Source: Thermodesulfobacteriota bacterium
GTDB lineage: Bacteria > Desulfobacterota > QYQD01
NCBI GenBank assembly: GCA_030017815.1
Contig: JASEGX010000093.1
Location: 1 to 9,308, forward strand
DNA length: 9,308 nt
Reading direction: 5' to 3'
Numbering within the stretch: the stretch's first letter is position 1; the number at the start of each line of letters is the position of its first letter. This document shows positions 1 through 6,955 of the stretch, piece after piece. The notes beneath the pieces are model-generated. The model ran no database searches. It saw only the letters and a list, made by a program, of their open reading frames with translations, and was not told the DNA's origin. Made by a program: the position numbers and the translations under genes.

Positions 1-938
1 GGATTCGTAAGGTAAATAACGCCAAAGAGCTGATAAATCAGATGCCGCTGGCCCGGGCCGAGGCCAAGGCCGCATTTAATGACGCCCGCGTCTATTTGGA
101 AAAAGGTGTAATAAATCCGAAGCATATCGAGGTTCAGGTACTGGCTGATAGTTTCGGCCATATTATTCACATGGGCACACGGGATTGTTCTATTCAGCGG
201 CGCAACCAGAAATTGGTGGAGATAGCGCCGGCCCTCATCCCTGACCAGACCCTTCTGGACAATATCTGTACTGCGGCCATCAAGGTAGCGCAAGAAGCCA
301 ATTACGTGAATGCCGGTACCGTGGAGTTTCTGGTGGATGAGGGCGGACACTTCTACTTTCTGGAGATGAATACCCGCCTGCAGGTCGAGCACACGGTCAC
401 AGAAATGGTCACCGGGATGGACATTGTCCGGGCCCAAATTGACATTGCAGCCGGGGAAAAGCTCAAATTTTCCCAGGAAGATGTCCACATCCGGGGGCAT
501 GCCATCGAGATGCGTATTAACGCCGAGGATCCTAAAAATAATTTCTTGCCGGAAGGCGGCAAGACCATAACGGTTTATAATTCTCCCGGGGGAGCGGGCA
601 TAAGGTTGGACGGTATCGTCTATCAGGGTTATGTCATCCCGCAGGCCTATGACTCGCTGCTGGTCAAACTGACGGTGCATGGGTTCACCTGGCAGGAGGC
701 CGTGGAGCGCATGCGCCGGGCCTTGAAGGGTTTTGTTATCGTGGGTCCCAAGACCACGATCCCCTTTTACCTCAACATCGTTAATGAGCCTGATTTCCAG
801 AAAGGTATATTCAACACCGGCTATCTGGACCTGAAGCCCGATCTTTTTGAATATAAAGAAGAGGGCCGTGAGGTAGCCAAACTGGCCAGGCTGATCGCCA
901 CTATTCACCATAAGGGTTTCAATCCCTTTGCTGCATAA
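1..938 (+). CDS. pycA: Biotin carboxylase subunit, probably pyruvate carboxylase subunit A (5' truncated by window edge)
   Basis: ATP-dependent carboxylation of the biotin held on the partner subunit, using bicarbonate; a cytosolic ATP-grasp enzyme. The frame is open from base 3 and reads GIRKV at the left edge, matching the end of the glycine-rich ATP loop, so roughly the first third of a protein of about 470 residues is missing. The ATG at 42 is internal. In the 311 visible residues, HIEVQVLAD begins near 41, RDCSIQRR is at 60-67, and the metal/ATP and biotin signature FLEMNTRLQVEH follows at about 119-130 (E121, N123, R125, Q127, E129). RINAEDP begins at R171, the counterpart of the catalytic arginine R338 of E. 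coli AccC. The C-terminal biotin carboxylase domain follows, and the tail ends KGFNPF, which resembles the KGYNPY-type tails of split pyruvate carboxylases. The gene ends 29 bp before the carboxyltransferase gene, so the two are surely co-transcribed. AccC of acetyl-CoA carboxylase is the alternative, but the neighbour argues for PycA. Confidence 0.9.
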   Translation, partial: IRKVNNAKELINQMPLARAEAKAAFNDARVYLEKGVINPKHIEVQVLADSFGHIIHMGTRDCSIQRRNQKLVEIAPALIPDQTLLDNICTAAIKVAQEANYVNAGTVEFLVDEGGHFYFLEMNTRLQVEHTVTEMVTGMDIVRAQIDIAAGEKLKFSQEDVHIRGHAIEMRINAEDPKNNFLPEGGKTITVYNSPGGAGIRLDGIVYQGYVIPQAYDSLLVKLTVHGFTWQEAVERMRRALKGFVIVGPKTTIPFYLNIVNEPDFQKGIFNTGYLDLKPDLFEYKEEGREVAKLARLIATIHHKGFNPFAA

Positions 939-967
939 TTCGCTCTACAGAAGGAAGGGATAATAAG

Positions 968-2872
968 ATGGAATGCATTCGACCGGGCATGGACACTAAA
1001 GATATCCTAAGGCGCCTAAAAGAGGCTAAAGGATATTTTATCACTAATACGGCCCGCGATTTATCGCAATCTGACTTTAAAAACCGCATCTTGCTCCATA
1101 CAGACTTATTGGCGGCCAAACCGCGGGATGCGGCCGGATATTTCTCCCTGGAGATAACCGGCGGGGCCTCAGTGCACGTGGATATGCTGCGCAAACAGGT
1201 GAACCCCTTCCTAAAACTGGAACTCCTCAGGCGTGAGATGCCGAATACGTTATTCCAGACCCTGTGCCGGGGCGTCAACCTATTCGGATACCGGCCGTAT
1301 CCGGAGAATGCCATTCGACTGACGGTAAGAGAATTTGCCAAGTACGTGGAGGTCTGGCGCGTCTTCGACTTTTTAAACTATATTCCCAACATGGTCCCGG
1401 TATTTGAAGAGGTCAAAAAGGCCGGGAAGATACTGGAGCCGTCTATTTGTTTCTCTACGGGACCGGAACACACAGATGAATTTTATGTAAGTAAGGTGCA
1501 GGAAATATTGGATGTTACCGGCGAGGACATTATCCTGTGCATCAAGAATCACGGCGGCCTGGGGACGCCTAAGCGCATCGGTGAACTGGTGGCATCCATT
1601 AAACAGAGGTTCCCGGACCTGTTAATCCATTACCACGGTCACAATACAGACAGCAACGACGTGCCGCGTATTGCGGCAGCCATCCTTTCCGGGGCCGAAA
1701 TCGTCGATGCCGCCGATCATGCCTTTACCGGATTTTATGGCCCGCCGCCGGTCTTAAGTGTTATCCAGACCATGGAGGCCCATGGCATCCGGGCTGAGGG
1801 CGTAAGCACCGACGCCGTTATTGAGACCTCCGAGGCGCTGCGGCCGGAGCGGGCCGCCTATGCGGATTTTGAGTCACAGTTCAAGGGATTTGACTCCACC
1901 GTACAGGTGCATAAACTGCCGGGCGGGGCCACCGGCAGCAGCTTCGAGCAGGCGGTTAAGGGGGAATTCCTCCATCTTATGCCGAAGATTCTGCGCGAGG
2001 AATTGCCTCGTGTTCAGATCGAGCTGGGTAACTATTGGAGTGTTACGCCCGGCTCTCAGATCCTGTGGACTACGGCCGTCAACAATGTGCTCTCGGGCGA
2101 ACGGTATGAGAATGCCAGCGGTGATCTGAAAAACCTTCTCCTGGGCAAGTATGGACCATTCCCTTTTTATCGGCCTTCCGAAGAAATTTACAAGAAGGTC
2201 TTTGGCCCGGACTGGGAAAAAATCCTGAAAGAGCAGGGCGGGGTGGCCAAAATAGAAGACATTGATCTGGAAAAAGAGGAGGCCACACTCGTAGAGCGCA
2301 TGGGCCGATCGGTGACCAGAGAAGAGACGGTCCTTTATTTGCAGCATCCAAACGACGCCGTTGATTTCCTCAAGTTTGAAGAGGAATATGGCCATGCCTA
2401 TGTCCTTCCTCCACAAATCTGGTTCCGGAAAGGGAGCTTTAACCTGGGTGAACACCTTGATTTCGTGGACTATACAGGTAAGTCGCATGTGATTGAAATC
2501 GGGCCCTCGTATAGCTCCGACAATGGTAAACAGACCCTTTACCTCTTTGTGGACCATCACTCCGAGGTCTTCTTGCTCGAGGAAGAAAAGAAGGCCGGGG
2601 TGGCGGCGGCAGTAATAAAATTGAGCAAGGAAGAGATCGCCTCCCTGGCCAAGGTGGGAGATATGCGGGCGCCTTTTGCCGGCAATGTATGCCAGATACC
2701 GGTCAAGGCCGGCCAGGAAGTGAAAAAAGGAGAGCTTGTCATTGTACTGGAGGCCATGAAGATGCAAAATCCCATAGAATCTCAACTTGAGGGGAAAATC
2801 GATCAGGTTTTTGTTAAACTGGGGCAGGCCGTACAGGTTGGAGATAAGCTGCTTACTATCTCTCCTTTATAA
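968..2872 (+). CDS. pycB: Biotin-dependent carboxyltransferase subunit with C-terminal biotin carrier domain (pyruvate carboxylase subunit B-like, divergent)
   Basis: Expected to move the carboxyl group from carboxybiotin to a 2-oxo acid, most likely pyruvate to oxaloacetate, as partner of the upstream biotin carboxylase. It has 634 residues, a little longer than OadA/PycB proteins. The ATG at 968 follows AAGGAAGG (951-958) at good spacing. The carboxyltransferase TIM barrel covers about 15-300. It shows R30-D31 and Q34 (RDLSQS), R101 and Y108 (LCRGVNLFGY), the probable carbamylated lysine K193 (CIKNHGG), metal ligands H223 and H225 (HYHGHN), and HKLPGG at 315-320. A PYC/OADA conserved region runs from about 300 to 530. 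The lipoyl/biotin domain is at about 563-632 with EAMKM at 595-599, making K598 the biotinylated lysine. Compared with the usual RDAHQS, KDMAG, HTHDTSG and HEMPGGQYTN motifs, several positions are changed, and the threonine of the last motif is shifted or lost. The family assignment is firm; the substrate is inferred from the gene pair. Confidence 0.87.
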   Translation: MECIRPGMDTKDILRRLKEAKGYFITNTARDLSQSDFKNRILLHTDLLAAKPRDAAGYFSLEITGGASVHVDMLRKQVNPFLKLELLRREMPNTLFQTLCRGVNLFGYRPYPENAIRLTVREFAKYVEVWRVFDFLNYIPNMVPVFEEVKKAGKILEPSICFSTGPEHTDEFYVSKVQEILDVTGEDIILCIKNHGGLGTPKRIGELVASIKQRFPDLLIHYHGHNTDSNDVPRIAAAILSGAEIVDAADHAFTGFYGPPPVLSVIQTMEAHGIRAEGVSTDAVIETSEALRPERAAYADFESQFKGFDSTVQVHKLPGGATGSSFEQAVKGEFLHLMPKILREELPRVQIELGNYWSVTPGSQILWTTAVNNVLSGERYENASGDLKNLLLGKYGPFPFYRPSEEIYKKVFGPDWEKILKEQGGVAKIEDIDLEKEEATLVERMGRSVTREETVLYLQHPNDAVDFLKFEEEYGHAYVLPPQIWFRKGSFNLGEHLDFVDYTGKSHVIEIGPSYSSDNGKQTLYLFVDHHSEVFLLEEEKKAGVAAAVIKLSKEEIASLAKVGDMRAPFAGNVCQIPVKAGQEVKKGELVIVLEAMKMQNPIESQLEGKIDQVFVKLGQAVQVGDKLLTISPL

Positions 2873-2914
2873 CCGGTATAACCGGAAGGCAGGAAAATAA
2901 GGAGGTCATTCCCA

Positions 2915-3235
2915 ATGTCTCTGCATAAGAAAATTACCACATTATTTTTATTGATCGTATTCGCCGTAGCCCTGGGTTGCGCCGCCAGCTCAACCCGGGA
3001 AAGCACCGGTGAATATCTGGATGATTCGGTTATTACAACCAAGGTTAAGGCCTTGCTGGCAAAGGATCTGGTCCTCAAATCCTTTGCCATAAGCGTGGAG
3101 ACCTTTCGTGGAGTGGTTATCCTAAGTGGTTTCGTGGATAGTAATGATAAGATTGATCACGCCGTCCAGATTGCGCGCGGTGTAAAAGGCGTCAGGGAAG
3201 TCAGAAGTCAGTTGGTATTGAAACCCAAAAATTAA
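2915..3235 (+). CDS. Single BON-domain lipoprotein (OsmY/periplasmic BON type)
   Basis: A small exported lipoprotein of 106 residues. The start is well supported by AAGGAGGT at 2899-2906, eight bases before the ATG. The N-terminus has lysines at 5-6, a hydrophobic stretch at about 7-20, and a lipobox ALGC with the lipidated cysteine at C22. Residue +2 is alanine, so sorting to the outer membrane would be expected by the E. coli rule. Residues about 38-103 fit one BON domain: a TTKVKALLAKD helix, a central GVVILSGFVDS strand-turn, then a helix and the VREVRSQLVL strand. BON domains are thought to bind phospholipid or envelope surfaces, and no enzymatic role is implied. It begins 42 bp after pycB with no obvious promoter between, so it may be read from the carboxylase operon, although no functional link is apparent. 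Its stop codon lies within a small palindrome shared with the convergent lyase gene. Confidence 0.85.
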   Translation: MSLHKKITTLFLLIVFAVALGCAASSTRESTGEYLDDSVITTKVKALLAKDLVLKSFAISVETFRGVVILSGFVDSNDKIDHAVQIARGVKGVREVRSQLVLKPKN

Positions 3236-3248
3236 CCACACGGGTTAA
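3227..3248 (-). terminator. Candidate intrinsic terminator of the aspartase gene, overlapping both convergent stop codons
   Basis: TTAACC (3232-3237) and GGTTAA (3243-3248) form a 6-bp stem around a 5-base loop. Read on the minus strand the stem is followed directly by a run of five T (complement of 3227-3231), the layout of a rho-independent terminator. The plus strand lacks a T tract, so it would serve mainly the minus-strand lyase gene. The stem is short and A/T rich, so efficiency is doubtful. The stop codons at 3233-3235 (plus) and 3245-3247 (minus) sit in the two arms. Confidence 0.4.
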
Positions 3249-4624
3249 GTCGGTACCGAGCCAAAAATCTTCTCAATCTCTTCACCAGTAAGGATGTCCT
3301 TTTCTCTTGCCAGGTCTTTTATGGGCATGTTCCGGGCAAAGGCCTCTTTGGCCAGGGCCGCCGCCCTTTCATAGCCTATGTATGAATTCAGGAGCGTGGC
3401 CAAGGCCGTGCTCATCTCTGCATAACGGCGGCAGGTCTCAGGATTGGCGGTTATTCCTTGCACACAGCGTTCGGTAAAAATAACGAGGGCATTCTGCAAG
3501 ATCCGGACGGATGCCAATATATTATGAATGATAACGGGCATCATGACATTTAGTTCCAATTGACCGGCCTGGGCAGCCATAGCCACGGTTGTCTCGTTAC
3601 CGATCACCTGAAAACAGACCATATTCATCATTTCTGCTATGACCGGGTTGATTTTACCGGCCATTATAGATGAGCCCGGCTGAACGGCGGGTAGCGCAAT
3701 CTCGGCCAGACCGGTACGGGGGCCGGAACTCAGCAACCGGAGATCATTGGCAATACGGCAGATATTCAGTGCGATAAGTTTTAATTGAGCGGCGATCAAG
3801 GCAAAGACATTCATATTCTGGGTCGCTTCAAACAGGTCTTTTTTGGGTTTTAAGGCAAATCGGGTTAAGGTAGAGAGCCTCTCTATTATCATCTCCCGAT
3901 AGCCGGGCAGGGTATTTGTGCCTGCCCCTACTGCCGTGGCCCCTATGCCCAGATATTCCAGTTCCTTCGCCGCATGGCGCAGCCGCTCGAAATCATCCTC
4001 CACGGCCTGGCCATAGGCACGAAACTCATGGCCTAAACGCATGGGAACGGCATCCTGAAGGTGCGTGCGTCCGGCTTTGATGATGGGGTAAAATTCTTCT
4101 CCTTTATCTTTCAGGGCCTGTGCCAGATTCATACCCGCGGGATAAAGGCCCTCCAGCGCCTTTAGGGTGGCCAACCTCATAGCCGTGGGGAATACGTCAT
4201 TTGTTGACTGGCCCATATTTACATGATCGTTAGGATGAACTACCGTATAGTCCCCCCGTTTTTTGCCTAAAATCTCAAGGGCTCTGTTAGCCAGGACCTC
4301 ATTTATATTCATGTTGTAGGACGTTCCGGCGCCGGCTTGATAGACATCAACCACGAACTGCCCGGTAATTTTCCCCTCCAGCGCCTCATGGGCGGCCTGA
4401 ATAATGGCCTCTCCGATCTCCGCCTTAAGTCCGCCCAGCGCCACATTAGTCTCGGCCGCCGCCACTTTAACCATAACAGTGGCCTCGGCCATGAGAGGAT
4501 CCATGGTTAGCCCGCTTATGGGAAAGTTTTCTATGGCGCGCTGGGTCTGGACCCCATAATAGGCGTCTTCGGGGATCATCTTTTCGCCCAGGGGGTCTTT
4601 TTCTATTCTGTATTTCTTATCCAT
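3245..4624 (-). CDS. aspA: Aspartate ammonia-lyase (aspartase), class II fumarase/aspartase family
   Basis: Predicted to convert L-aspartate reversibly to fumarate and ammonia in the cytosol as a homotetramer. The 459 residues align in full with E. coli AspA/FumC numbering: T101, T141-N142 in MGQSTND, the T187-H188 pair in GRTHLQD, and the flexible catalytic loop GSSIM with S318, K324 and N326. Aspartase-like rather than fumarase-like traits are the opening RIEKDPLGE...AYYGVQT, MGQSTND (fumarases usually read MSQSSND), and AAQAGQLELNVM. Fumarase-like touches remain (VFPTAMR, PVIIHN), so fumarase activity cannot be excluded. The signature loop reads GSSIMAGK, with alanine where proline is usual. 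The ATG at 4622-4624 fits the family N-terminus, but I see no good Shine-Dalgarno just upstream. It may feed fumarate/aspartate alongside the oxaloacetate made by the neighbouring carboxylase. It converges with the BON gene and diverges from the MFS gene. Confidence 0.85.
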   Translation of the reverse strand: MDKKYRIEKDPLGEKMIPEDAYYGVQTQRAIENFPISGLTMDPLMAEATVMVKVAAAETNVALGGLKAEIGEAIIQAAHEALEGKITGQFVVDVYQAGAGTSYNMNINEVLANRALEILGKKRGDYTVVHPNDHVNMGQSTNDVFPTAMRLATLKALEGLYPAGMNLAQALKDKGEEFYPIIKAGRTHLQDAVPMRLGHEFRAYGQAVEDDFERLRHAAKELEYLGIGATAVGAGTNTLPGYREMIIERLSTLTRFALKPKKDLFEATQNMNVFALIAAQLKLIALNICRIANDLRLLSSGPRTGLAEIALPAVQPGSSIMAGKINPVIAEMMNMVCFQVIGNETTVAMAAQAGQLELNVMMPVIIHNILASVRILQNALVIFTERCVQGITANPETCRRYAEMSTALATLLNSYIGYERAAALAKEAFARNMPIKDLAREKDILTGEEIEKIFGSVPT

Positions 4625-4651
4625 AAGTTGTTATAGAGAGAAAACTGTTCC

Positions 4652-4679
4652 TTGGAATCCGCTTTGCGTTCAATATAAT
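4652..4679 (+). promoter_or_regulatory. Candidate sigma70-type promoter for the MFS transporter gene
   Basis: A perfect TATAAT lies at 4674-4679, with TTGGAA at 4652-4657 (four of six consensus positions) 16 bases upstream. Transcription would begin near 4686, leaving a leader of about 56 bases to the ATG at 4742. It points toward the candidate minus-strand promoter at 4698-4726. Confidence 0.45.
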
Positions 4680-4697
4680 ACCTTTTTACATGAAGTG

Positions 4698-4726
4698 ATT
4701 GTAGCGCAAAAAGACAAGGAATGCAA
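4698..4726 (-). promoter_or_regulatory. Candidate sigma70-type promoter for the aspartase gene
   Basis: On the minus strand, TTGCAT (4721-4726) and TACAAT (4698-4703) are separated by 17 bases. The -10 matches the consensus at five of six positions and the -35 at three. Transcription would start near 4691, giving a leader of about 65 bases before the ATG at 4624. This is pattern matching only. Confidence 0.4.
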
Positions 4727-4741
4727 AAATAAGGTTTCGCA

Positions 4742-5974
4742 ATGATGAGAAACAGAACTTTTAGGGCCTTGCAACATCGTAACTTCCGTCTTTTCTTTTT
4801 TGGACAGTTGACCTCTCTTATCGGCAGTTGGATGCAGTCTGTGGCCCAGGGATGGCTGGTCTTACAGCTCAGTAACTCTGCCTTTGCCCTGGGGCTGGTG
4901 GGGACCTTCGGATATTTACCCACCATGCTCTTTTCCTTCTGGGGCGGAAGTGTGGCTGACCGTAAGAGTAAGCGCCGTATTGTGCTTACTACCCAGACAG
5001 TAGCTATGTGCATTGCCTTCAGTTTAGCCTTCATGGTCATCTTTAACCTGATTAAGACCTGGCACGTGGCCTTATTGGCCTTCTTCATGGGTACGGTTAC
5101 GGCCTTTGATCTCCCCGCCCGTCAATCCTTCCTCATAGAGTTAGTCGGCCGGGAGGACCTGACTAATGCCATCGGTCTAAATTCTTCTATATTCAATGCG
5201 GCCAGACTTATCGGCCCAGGCATCGCAGGCTTCGTCATTGCCTGTTTCGGGGTTGAAATATGCTTTTTAATTAACGGTCTCAGTTTCCTGGCTGTAATCG
5301 TCAGCCTGTTACGTATGCGAAACTTGCAACAGGCAAGCATGGCGGGTTTTAAAAAGAAGGGCAGTATAAAAGATATGGCATATTACATCCACGGACAGAA
5401 AGAAATACTCATGCTCCTTTTGCTGGTGGCCACCTTCAGTATTTTTGTCCTGCCTTATACGGTATTGTTACCTATATTTGCCCGTGACATCCTTAAGGTA
5501 GGTCATAAGGGGCTGGGATTTCTCTTCTCCGCTATGGGCCTGGGCGCCCTAATCGGAGCGATCATGGTGGCTACTATAGCCGGGCAAAGAAACAAGTTGC
5601 TTTATCTCTGGAGTAATGCCCTCCTCTTTGGGGCCCTTATTTTGGCCTTTTCCCTGTGCAACCGATATGATCTCGCATTGTTCCTGCTTTTTCTGGCGGG
5701 CATGACCATGGTGGGCTTTCTCACCACCGCCAACGCCTATGTCCAGCTTAATGTCCCGGATGACCGGAGAGGCCGGATTATGGGACTCTACAGTATTGTA
5801 TTTCTGGGAATGATGCCGGTGGGAAGCCTGCTTTCAGGGAGTCTGTCACAATATATCGGAGTTCAACGGGCTGTATCTGCAGGCGCTATACTGGCAGAAC
5901 TAATTACTTTCGGCCTTGGTCTTTATTTACTCTTGATTATGGGTAGCAGAAAACTATCGGACAACAAGTACTGA
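4742..5974 (+). CDS. MFS transporter of the EntS/MFS_3 type, probable exporter
   Basis: An inner-membrane major facilitator protein of 410 residues, with hydrophobic segments spread along the whole chain consistent with about 12 helices. Motif A is seen as GGSVADRKSKRR at 68-79 after helix 2, and a second, degenerate copy as PDDRRGRIMGLY at 339-350 in the C-terminal half. The stretch from about 125 to 163 (PARQSF, then LVGREDLTNAIGLNS, then ARLIGPGIAG) is characteristic of the MFS_3 group that includes the enterobactin exporter EntS. The family exports varied small molecules by proton antiport; the cargo here cannot be read from the sequence, and no siderophore or antibiotic genes are nearby. 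TAAGG at 4730-4734 precedes tandem ATG codons at 4742 and 4745, either of which could be used. Its 3' end overlaps the convergent uspA gene by 21 bp. Confidence 0.82.
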   Translation: MMRNRTFRALQHRNFRLFFFGQLTSLIGSWMQSVAQGWLVLQLSNSAFALGLVGTFGYLPTMLFSFWGGSVADRKSKRRIVLTTQTVAMCIAFSLAFMVIFNLIKTWHVALLAFFMGTVTAFDLPARQSFLIELVGREDLTNAIGLNSSIFNAARLIGPGIAGFVIACFGVEICFLINGLSFLAVIVSLLRMRNLQQASMAGFKKKGSIKDMAYYIHGQKEILMLLLLVATFSIFVLPYTVLLPIFARDILKVGHKGLGFLFSAMGLGALIGAIMVATIAGQRNKLLYLWSNALLFGALILAFSLCNRYDLALFLLFLAGMTMVGFLTTANAYVQLNVPDDRRGRIMGLYSIVFLGMMPVGSLLSGSLSQYIGVQRAVSAGAILAELITFGLGLYLLLIMGSRKLSDNKY

Positions 5975-6382
5975 GCATCTGGCCTTGCGCACAAGCCGAT
6001 CAGCTACGCTGCCAAAAAGCGTATAGACCAGGCCGGATTCTCCATGGGCTCCAACGACGATGAGATCAACCCCCTCCTGATCCACAAAATTGGCCATTTC
6101 AACGGCCGGGTAACCGGAAAGGACTTTTGATTCGGCAGTGATTGACGGGGGAATGCGCGGGATATAGTCTTTTTGTAACCGGGCCTCGACATTACGGCTG
6201 AAATCAGAGAAATCGATTACCGGCATATAAGGTTCATAGGTGGCCATAGGGGCTATATTGATCACGTGCACAATATATAACCGGGCCTTGTATTTGCCCG
6301 CCAAGTTAATAGCATGCTCAAAGGCCACATCTGCATTTTCAGAAAAGTCGGTCCCAAACAGTATCTTTTTGTAATCTTCCAT
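5954..6382 (-). CDS. Universal stress protein, UspA family (ATP-binding type)
   Basis: A small cytosolic stress protein of 142 residues when started at the ATG at 6380-6382. This start has GGGAGAG (6388-6394) five bases upstream and gives the standard N-terminus (KKILFGTDFSENADVAFEHA), where the aspartate sits in the nucleotide pocket. A longer reading from a TTG at 6440-6442 would run 41 bp into greA and adds nothing family-like. The C-terminal signature G-2x-G-9x-G-S is intact (VVGAHGESG... to FGS, then ADRLVRKARCSVLVV), which marks the ATP-binding, MJ0577-like branch. It lies 19 bp after greA and is probably co-transcribed with it. Members usually respond to starvation or stress as dimers; the specific role is unknown. 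The stop codon lies inside the end of the convergent MFS gene. Confidence 0.88.
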   Translation of the reverse strand: MEDYKKILFGTDFSENADVAFEHAINLAGKYKARLYIVHVINIAPMATYEPYMPVIDFSDFSRNVEARLQKDYIPRIPPSITAESKVLSGYPAVEMANFVDQEGVDLIVVGAHGESGLVYTLFGSVADRLVRKARCSVLVVR

Positions 6383-6387
6383 GGTCG

Positions 6388-6394
6388 CTCTCCC
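6388..6394 (-). promoter_or_regulatory. Ribosome binding site deciding the uspA start
   Basis: GGGAGAG on the minus strand lies five bases before the ATG at 6382. It favours the 142-residue product over the longer TTG-initiated frame that overlaps greA. Confidence 0.6.
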
Positions 6395-6401
6395 GGAGAC
6401 A

Positions 6402-6887
6402 TTATGAAGCTGGCCACTCAGGCATAATATCCATAATTTCAAAATTACGAAGCCCCCCCGGCGTCTTTACCTGAATCTCATCGCCCGGTTCTTTTCCAAT
6501 AAGCGCCCGCCCGAGTGGGGCAATGACCGAAATCCGGCCATTGGAGGCATCTGATTCATGCGGACCAACCAATTGGTATTTTACTGTTTCTCCCGATTCC
6601 AGGTCAGTTAAGGCCACGACGGTTCCAAAAACAACCCGATCACAATTCAGGTTATTACAATCAACAATCTCTGAGGTAGCCAGCTTATAGTGCAGACCTC
6701 GTATCTTGCCCTCGACGAGAGATTGTCTTTCCTTGGCTGCTGTATATTCGGCATTTTCAGAAAGGTCTCCGTGGCCGCGTGCCTCCTCAATGGCCTTGAC
6801 CACGGCCGGTCTTTCGATCTTCTCCAATTTTTCTAACTCACGCCGAAGTTGCTCGTAACCTTCTCTGGTAATTGGTGTCCGATTCAT
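6402..6887 (-). CDS. greA: Transcription elongation factor GreA
   Basis: GreA enters the secondary channel of RNA polymerase and stimulates cleavage of backtracked transcripts, rescuing stalled elongation. The product has 161 residues, close to the usual 158. The N-terminal coiled coil (about 1-75) carries the tip motif HGDLSENAEYTAAKERQ with the acidic residues that coordinate the catalytic magnesium. The C-terminal FKBP-like domain shows GRISVIAPLGRALIGKEPGDE and PGGLRNFEI. The ATG at 6885-6887 is chosen because GAGGAAG (6890-6896) lies just upstream and it gives the family start (PITREGYEQLRRELE). A frame-open TTG at 6927-6929 would add 14 unrelated residues. The linker has two cysteines (DCNNLNC) where many homologues lack them. 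A run of seven C on the plus strand (6453-6459) encodes Gly-Gly. It is followed by uspA after 19 bp. Confidence 0.95.
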   Translation of the reverse strand: MNRTPITREGYEQLRRELEKLEKIERPAVVKAIEEARGHGDLSENAEYTAAKERQSLVEGKIRGLHYKLATSEIVDCNNLNCDRVVFGTVVALTDLESGETVKYQLVGPHESDASNGRISVIAPLGRALIGKEPGDEIQVKTPGGLRNFEIMDIMPEWPAS

Positions 6888-6889
6888 GA

Positions 6890-6896
6890 CTTCCTC
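6890..6896 (-). promoter_or_regulatory. Ribosome binding site deciding the greA start
   Basis: GAGGAAG on the minus strand directly precedes the ATG at 6885-6887 and supports that start over the upstream TTG at 6927-6929. Confidence 0.6.
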
Positions 6897-6955
6897 ACTC
6901 CCGGGGAATTTCCATTGTGATACAGGCAAAAAGATTTAACATTTTTTGATGACCT

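Noticed and set aside
1874..2785. Long 303-residue open frame antisense to the carboxyltransferase gene
   Set aside because: It lies wholly opposite a well-conserved gene, has no recognisable motif, and is explained by that gene's codon bias. The other antisense frames here (for example 919-1341 and 2079-2351) are rejected for the same reason.
2868..2890. AACCGG repeats between pycB and the BON gene as a regulatory palindrome
   Set aside because: They are two short direct copies of AACCGG with no extended symmetry or T tract, too little to claim a site.
4603..5088. 161-residue minus-strand frame opposite the MFS gene start
   Set aside because: Composition is unlike a real protein and it shadows the transporter while overlapping the aspA start; no ribosome site or family match.
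6383..6442. Extended uspA N-terminus from a TTG codon
   Set aside because: It overlaps greA and lacks family similarity, while the ATG at 6382 has a good ribosome site.
6888..6929. Extended greA N-terminus from a TTG codon
   Set aside because: The added residues are not GreA-like and the ATG at 6887 has a ribosome site.
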